DNA of 64,000 bases from Mannheimia cairinae (GTDB lineage: Bacteria; Pseudomonadota; Gammaproteobacteria; Enterobacterales; Pasteurellaceae): NCBI RefSeq assembly GCF_028649535.1, contig NZ_JAQSJE010000001.1:186001-250000 (forward strand), written 5' to 3'. The translations under genes were made by a program, and so were the position numbers. The notes under the pieces are model-generated. The model was not told the DNA's origin, made no database searches, and saw only the letters and a list, made by a program, of their open reading frames with translations. Below, piece after piece: positions 60,811-64,000 of the stretch (its first letter is position 1; the number at the start of each line of letters is the position of its first letter).

Positions 60811-61092
60811 TGACCTCATTGACCTCAATTTATATATAAATAGCCTTAAAGCCTTATAAATAAAGGAAAGTATAGAAAATTAGTGAGGTCAAAAACTTAA
60901 AAATGAGGTCAAAAATATCATTTTTGAGGTCAAAAAATCCTATTTTGAGGTCAAATTAAAAAAATCATTTTTTTCTGAGGTCAAAAAATAAGGGTAGTGA
61001 GGTCAGCTTGAGGTCAATAGTTTTGACCTCAGTTAAAGTCTTGTTTATCAAGGCTTGAAAACCTGTTTTTAGTAGTGAGGTCAACGAGGTCA
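60811..61092. repeat. TGAGGTCA iteron cluster, candidate replication origin of island 1
   Basis: The octamer TGAGGTCA occurs at 60884, 60904, 60925, 60946, 60976, 60998, 61009 and 61076, in reverse as TGACCTCA at 60811, 60820 and 61024, with a one-base variant at 61085. The main direct copies are 20-22 bases apart, two helical turns. The flanks are AT-rich. No gene lies in the 909 bases from 60722 to 61630 apart from these repeats, attachment motifs and a minus-strand terminator. Confidence 0.75.
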
Positions 61093-61175
61093 GTATTTTT
61101 GAACATATATATAAAAAAGTAAAAAATTAGAATATTTTATACAGTAGTTTTAAATACAAATTTCCCAAAAGCGTG

Positions 61176-61205
61176 AAAAAAATCCCACCTTGCTGAAAGA
61201 TGGGA
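61176..61205 (-). terminator. Minus-strand hairpin with T-run in the iteron-attachment gap
   Basis: TCCCACCTT and AAGATGGGA arms (61183-61205), followed on the minus strand by seven T. It would end transcripts coming from the second island into island 1. No minus-strand gene is visible. Confidence 0.55.
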
Positions 61206-61225
61206 AAATTGTTGATAATGAGACG

Positions 61226-61332
61226 AATGCAACCAAGAAAGACAAACTACCCTAGCTGCATAAAAATAGACTACTTTATAAACGAAAATAAAGGGCTTTA
61301 TTTGATATGATCCCTAAAATGATCCCTATTTT
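61226..61332. promoter_or_regulatory. Right attachment region: Vis-type motif and two arm-type sites
   Basis: AATGCAACCAAGAAAGACAA (61226-61245) matches the left-end and vis-promoter copies. ATGATCCCTA at 61307 and ATGATCCCTATTTT at 61319 repeat the dyad arm found before int. Order and spacing differ from the left end but the motif pair is the same, as expected for two ends used by one recombination complex. Confidence 0.6.
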
Positions 61333-61379
61333 ACGAAAGCCTTTTTTATATCCTTATAAATCAATAAGTTACAAGTGAA

Positions 61380-61395
61380 TTCAGATGCGGCAGGG
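61380..61395 (+). other. Candidate degenerate right attachment core (attR)
   Basis: TTCAGATGCGGCAGGG matches TTCAAGTCCGGCAGGG of the tRNA-Ile T-arm (50741-50756) at 13 of 16 positions without gaps, just outside the arm-type sites. It is the best copy found in the window. An exact copy of the tRNA 3' end is absent. Confidence 0.4.
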
Positions 61396-61539
61396 AACTG
61401 AATTATCCACTCTTATTTTTTCTTTCGTAATCTTACGCAAAACCCTTGATAATCCTAAACATAACTAGCTTTTAATTTATTTCTTCATTCATATTCTTTC
61501 GGATTCATTCGTTTACATCCCCTTATTTTAGGGGTACAT

Positions 61540-61581
61540 TTAAGGGTATAACATAAAAGGGTACGGAACTTATACCCTTAA
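61540..61581. promoter_or_regulatory. 12-bp inverted repeat upstream of integrase 2
   Basis: TTAAGGGTATAA (61540-61551) and TTATACCCTTAA (61570-61581) are exact complements, with AAAGGGTAC between and GGGGTACA just before. They sit 49 bases before the integrase start, the same geometry as the unrelated dyad before integrase 1. Candidate arm-type or autoregulatory sites. Confidence 0.55.
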
Positions 61582-61630
61582 AACCCATATTATTTGATAA
61601 AAACCTCAATGTGATTTTAGGTAAATTTTT

Positions 61631-62848
61631 ATGGCTAGAGTTACTACCGAATTAAACAATACTCAAATCAAAAACGCTAAAGCTCAAACCAAAGACTACA
61701 AACTAATGGATGGTAAGGGTCTATTTTTGTTGGTTAAGAAAAACGGCTCTAAATTATGGCGGTTTAGGTATAAAAAGCCTATTACAGGTAAAGAGAGCGA
61801 TTTAGGTATAGGGAGTTATCCCGAAACCACTTTAGCTCAAGCAAGAGCGATTAGGGAAGAATATCGAGCATTGCTGGTGGAAAATATCGATCCACTTGAA
61901 CACCGCCAAAGATTAGAAGCTGAAATGCTGGCAGAAACTGAAAATACCTTTTATAAAGTATCCCTTAAATGGCGTGATAAGGGTGAAAGCCGTGTAAAAA
62001 ATGGGGAAATTCAAGCCTTAACACTCAAAAAGAATTGGGGAATTATTGAAAAATATCTTTTCCCACGCCTTGCTGACTACCCTATTTCAAACATCACACC
62101 AAAGCTTGTTATTAGTGCTTTAGAGCCTGCCAAAGAAAAAGGCTTGAGTGATACCCTTAAACGAGCTGTTAGACTGCTTAATGAAGTAATGAATTTTGCG
62201 GTAAATGCGGATATTATCGAGTTTAATAAATGCCAAAATGTAGGCTCTAATTTTAGCGTTGCCAAATCTAAACATCACCCAACGATACACCCAAAAGAGC
62301 TGCTGCAATTTTTTGTCGCCTTGCGTGATTATGACCTATCATTTCAAACCAAGATGTTGATTAAGTGGCAGCTATTAACAATGACACGCCCACGAGAGGC
62401 AAGCGGAACACGATGGAGCGAAATTGATTTAGATGCGAAAACGTGGACTATTCCAGCCGAAAGAATGAAGATGAAACGCCTCCATATCATCCCCCTTTCA
62501 CGGCAAGCGGTCGAAATTTTGGAAAGAATGCGAAAAATCACAGGGCATAGCCCATTTGTTTTTCAAAGCGAAAAGAAACCTAACCAACCAATGAACAGCC
62601 AAACCGCCAACAGAGCCATAGGTTTATTAGGTTATACGGGCATTCTGACATCTCACGGTATGCGGTCTATTGCCTCAACGTATTTGAATGAGCTGTTACT
62701 CAATTATGATGTAGTAGAGGCTTGTTTAGCTCACACTATCAAAGACCAAACCCGAAAGGCTTATAACCGTTCTGATTATTTAGAGCGGCGTGTAGATGTG
62801 ATGCAGCAATGGGCGGATTATATAGAAAGCTGCTCTACTGGTATTTAA
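61631..62848 (+). CDS. int: Tyrosine recombinase, P4-type integrase (island 2)
   Basis: 405 residues, same architecture as integrase 1 with diverged sequence. Arm-binding domain about 1-95 (LMDGKGLFLLVKKNGSKLWRF, IGSYPETTLAQAR). Catalytic Arg253, His342/Arg345 (SHGMRS), His368 and Tyr378. It lies directly after the end of island 1. Confidence 0.95.
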   Translation: MARVTTELNNTQIKNAKAQTKDYKLMDGKGLFLLVKKNGSKLWRFRYKKPITGKESDLGIGSYPETTLAQARAIREEYRALLVENIDPLEHRQRLEAEMLAETENTFYKVSLKWRDKGESRVKNGEIQALTLKKNWGIIEKYLFPRLADYPISNITPKLVISALEPAKEKGLSDTLKRAVRLLNEVMNFAVNADIIEFNKCQNVGSNFSVAKSKHHPTIHPKELLQFFVALRDYDLSFQTKMLIKWQLLTMTRPREASGTRWSEIDLDAKTWTIPAERMKMKRLHIIPLSRQAVEILERMRKITGHSPFVFQSEKKPNQPMNSQTANRAIGLLGYTGILTSHGMRSIASTYLNELLLNYDVVEACLAHTIKDQTRKAYNRSDYLERRVDVMQQWADYIESCSTGI

Positions 62849-62880
62849 CAAATTTGCTGCTAAATATGACTACTTATAAC

Positions 62881-62911
62881 GCCGTTGATTGAAAGATTGA
62901 CGGCTTTTTTT
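62881..62911 (+). terminator. Terminator of integrase 2
   Basis: GCCGT and ACGGC arms extended by ATT/AAT-type pairs (62881-62904), followed by TTTTTT. Confidence 0.75.
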
Positions 62912-62959
62912 ATTACCGTTCTTATATATTTATTTTTTACAGCCAAACTTTTAGAAAAA

Positions 62960-63073
62960 AATCACTTTTATCACTTAAAAGAGGATAAAGCCTTATATAT
63001 CAAGGCTTGAAATCAAGTGATATTTCAAAAAAAACATCACTTGAATATCACTTTTATCACTTAAATATCACTT
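62960..63073. repeat. TATCACTT short-repeat cluster of island 2
   Basis: TATCACTT at 62969, 63046, 63055 and 63066, with AATCACTT at 62960, CATCACTT at 63035 and the reverse AAGTGATA at 63015. Neighbouring copies are 9 or 11 bases apart. It lies after the integrase in a 520-base gap without a convincing gene (62849-63369). Candidate origin or operator array, with no sequence in common with the island 1 octamer. Confidence 0.65.
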
Positions 63074-63369
63074 AATTTAGACAAATAGGGGGAGAAAATG
63101 CAGATTTTGCGGACACTATAAAAAAGGAGTGTTAAACCCTGCTTATCCAAATAGAAACCGCCATTTCATTTACTGTAATAAAACACAGTTTATTATTTGT
63201 AATTTATTTGAATAATTGGCAGAATGCAGATATACAAATTCATTCGTATCTATGCGGATTTATCCAAATTAACGTGGATAGTGGCGGAGTAGCTACCAAA
63301 ACGAAAGGAGAAAGCCCTTTATTTCTCTTTCCACGTTCTCACAGTAAAGGGCAACGCAAAGGGGCGTTT

Positions 63370-64000
63370 ATGGCAAAGAAACTATTTAAATTAAAAAAAT
63401 GGCTTACGCTTGAAGAAACCGCCAAACGACTTTCCACAGAGTTAGAAGATGAAGTTACTGCAGCTGATGTGTTACAGCTTGCTATTGATAAGGTATTGAG
63501 AATATCAGTAAACTTTCCTCACGATTGGAAAGGAAAAAATTGTGATGTAACAACAGACGTAGAAAAGGCAAATCAATACACAGAAGTTATCGGGCTAGAC
63601 GGCAAGCCATTTAAATTATGTGAATATGAAAAATGCAGTGAAACAGAATATATTAAAATTTTGTCTGAAATCTACTATTTCGAAGCTGGAGTATATGAGT
63701 TAAAACTTATTGGAAATGAAAAACTAGATCTAGAATTTATGATGAAACTAGAAAATGATTTACCAGCCGTTGATGTAATTCAATTAAATGGCTTTTATGT
63801 ATTATCTAGCAATGGAACGGTAATAGAAAGGCAAAGTAGGCTATATAAAAATTTTTGCGATTTAGCAACAAGGGAAATAGATAGTTTTGATTATCCTTGT
63901 GCTGGAATTGCCGATATTGAGGGTGCTTTCTTTGTTATTCAGACAGAGCATATCAATGAATTTTTAGATAGTTTAGAAGAAGATGAACCTAGTAAATTAT
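63370..64000 (+). CDS. Unknown island protein, partial (runs off the window)
   Basis: 210 residues from ATG 63370, open to the last base, with no stop seen. The N-terminus KKWLTLEETAKRLSTELEDEVTAADVLQLA resembles the start of the 294-residue unknown protein of island 1 (RKWYTLEQATKRI), a module common in phage-island proteins. The rest (LNGFYVLSSNGTVIERQSRL, GIADIEGAFFVIQTEHINEFL) is unrecognised. No function assigned. Confidence 0.7.
   Translation, partial: MAKKLFKLKKWLTLEETAKRLSTELEDEVTAADVLQLAIDKVLRISVNFPHDWKGKNCDVTTDVEKANQYTEVIGLDGKPFKLCEYEKCSETEYIKILSEIYYFEAGVYELKLIGNEKLDLEFMMKLENDLPAVDVIQLNGFYVLSSNGTVIERQSRLYKNFCDLATREIDSFDYPCAGIADIEGAFFVIQTEHINEFLDSLEEDEPSKL

Larger units (their letters stand above)
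50764..61395. mobile_element. Integrative satellite-like island 1 (P4-like, with its own capsid gene)
   Basis: About 10.6 kb between tRNA-Ile and the next integrase. Contents in order: integrase, small membrane protein, AlpA-type regulator, Psu-like protein, P2-type capsid protein, small ORF, unknown 294-residue protein, second AlpA/Vis, Ogr/Delta zinc finger, Icd-like protein, small ORFs, DUF927 primase/helicase and 8-bp iterons. The left border is the tRNA. The right border is placed at a 13/16 match to the tRNA T-arm (61380-61395), supported by end motifs. No portal, terminase or tail genes are present, so a helper phage would be needed. Confidence 0.75.
61396..64000. mobile_element. Integrative island 2, left part only
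   Basis: A second integrase of the same family, its own arm-type dyad, a second short-repeat cluster and an accessory gene running off the window. It follows island 1 directly, suggesting tandem use of the same tRNA region. The right end is not visible. Confidence 0.6.

Noticed and set aside
50954-61395. A complete P2-like prophage
   Set aside because: No portal, terminase, tail, lysis or scaffold-protease gene is present. The size and gene set fit a satellite.

Overview
The window is a Pasteurellaceae chromosome segment. Its core gene content is typical of the family: a pilABCD cluster, an isc cluster with hscBA/fdx/iscX, OmpP1/FadL, gdhA, bamE, yejK, and an msrB/gapA pair. The intergenic gaps carry many copies of ACAAGCGGT, the Actinobacillus pleuropneumoniae/Mannheimia-type DNA uptake signal, not the Haemophilus-type AAGTGCGGT. 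A Mannheimia- or Actinobacillus-like host is therefore the best guess. The species is not determined.

Layout. (1) 1-5.8 kb is the end of a type I restriction-modification operon: the hsdM tail, hsdS, a SIR2-like gene, then hsdR. The SIR2 gene sits inside the operon between S and R and overlaps hsdS. (2) 5.8-29 kb is mostly housekeeping: a zinc alcohol dehydrogenase, leuB, msrB, gapA, asnS, leuS-lptE-holA, yacG/coaE, the pilABCD pilus/competence operon (divergent from radA, with a CRP-S type site between), folA, proB, yfcA, nth, cca and carA. (3) 29.1-29.8 kb is a small repeat-bounded element carrying a GIY-YIG nuclease gene. It is lodged between carA and carB. (4) 29.8-50.7 kb holds carB, a His-rich ZnuD-like TonB receptor, tehA, the isc operon (iscR-iscS-iscU-iscA-hscB-DUF2625-hscA-unknown-fdx-iscX), an OmpP1/FadL porin, ogt, gdhA, bamE, yejK, ridA and pgeF. 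(5) 50.69 kb is a tRNA-Ile(CAT) gene, the integration site for what follows. (6) 50.8 to about 61.4 kb is a compact phage-satellite-like island. (7) About 61.4 kb to the window end is the start of a second, tandem island with its own integrase and a different set of short repeats.

The most unusual part is the first island. It has a P4-type integrase, two AlpA/Vis-type regulators, an Ogr/Delta-type zinc-finger activator, a Psu-like coiled-coil protein, an Icd-like protein and a DUF927 primase/helicase, followed by a cluster of 8-bp iterons. It also encodes its own P2 gpN-type major capsid protein. No portal, terminase, scaffold-protease or tail gene is visible. This resembles a P4-like satellite that brings its own capsid protein. 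A 20-21 bp motif recurs at the left end, the right end and just upstream of the second AlpA gene. This suggests that one protein both directs excision and controls its own promoter, as P4 Vis does.

All functional calls come from reading motifs and from remembered families. No database or structure search was run.
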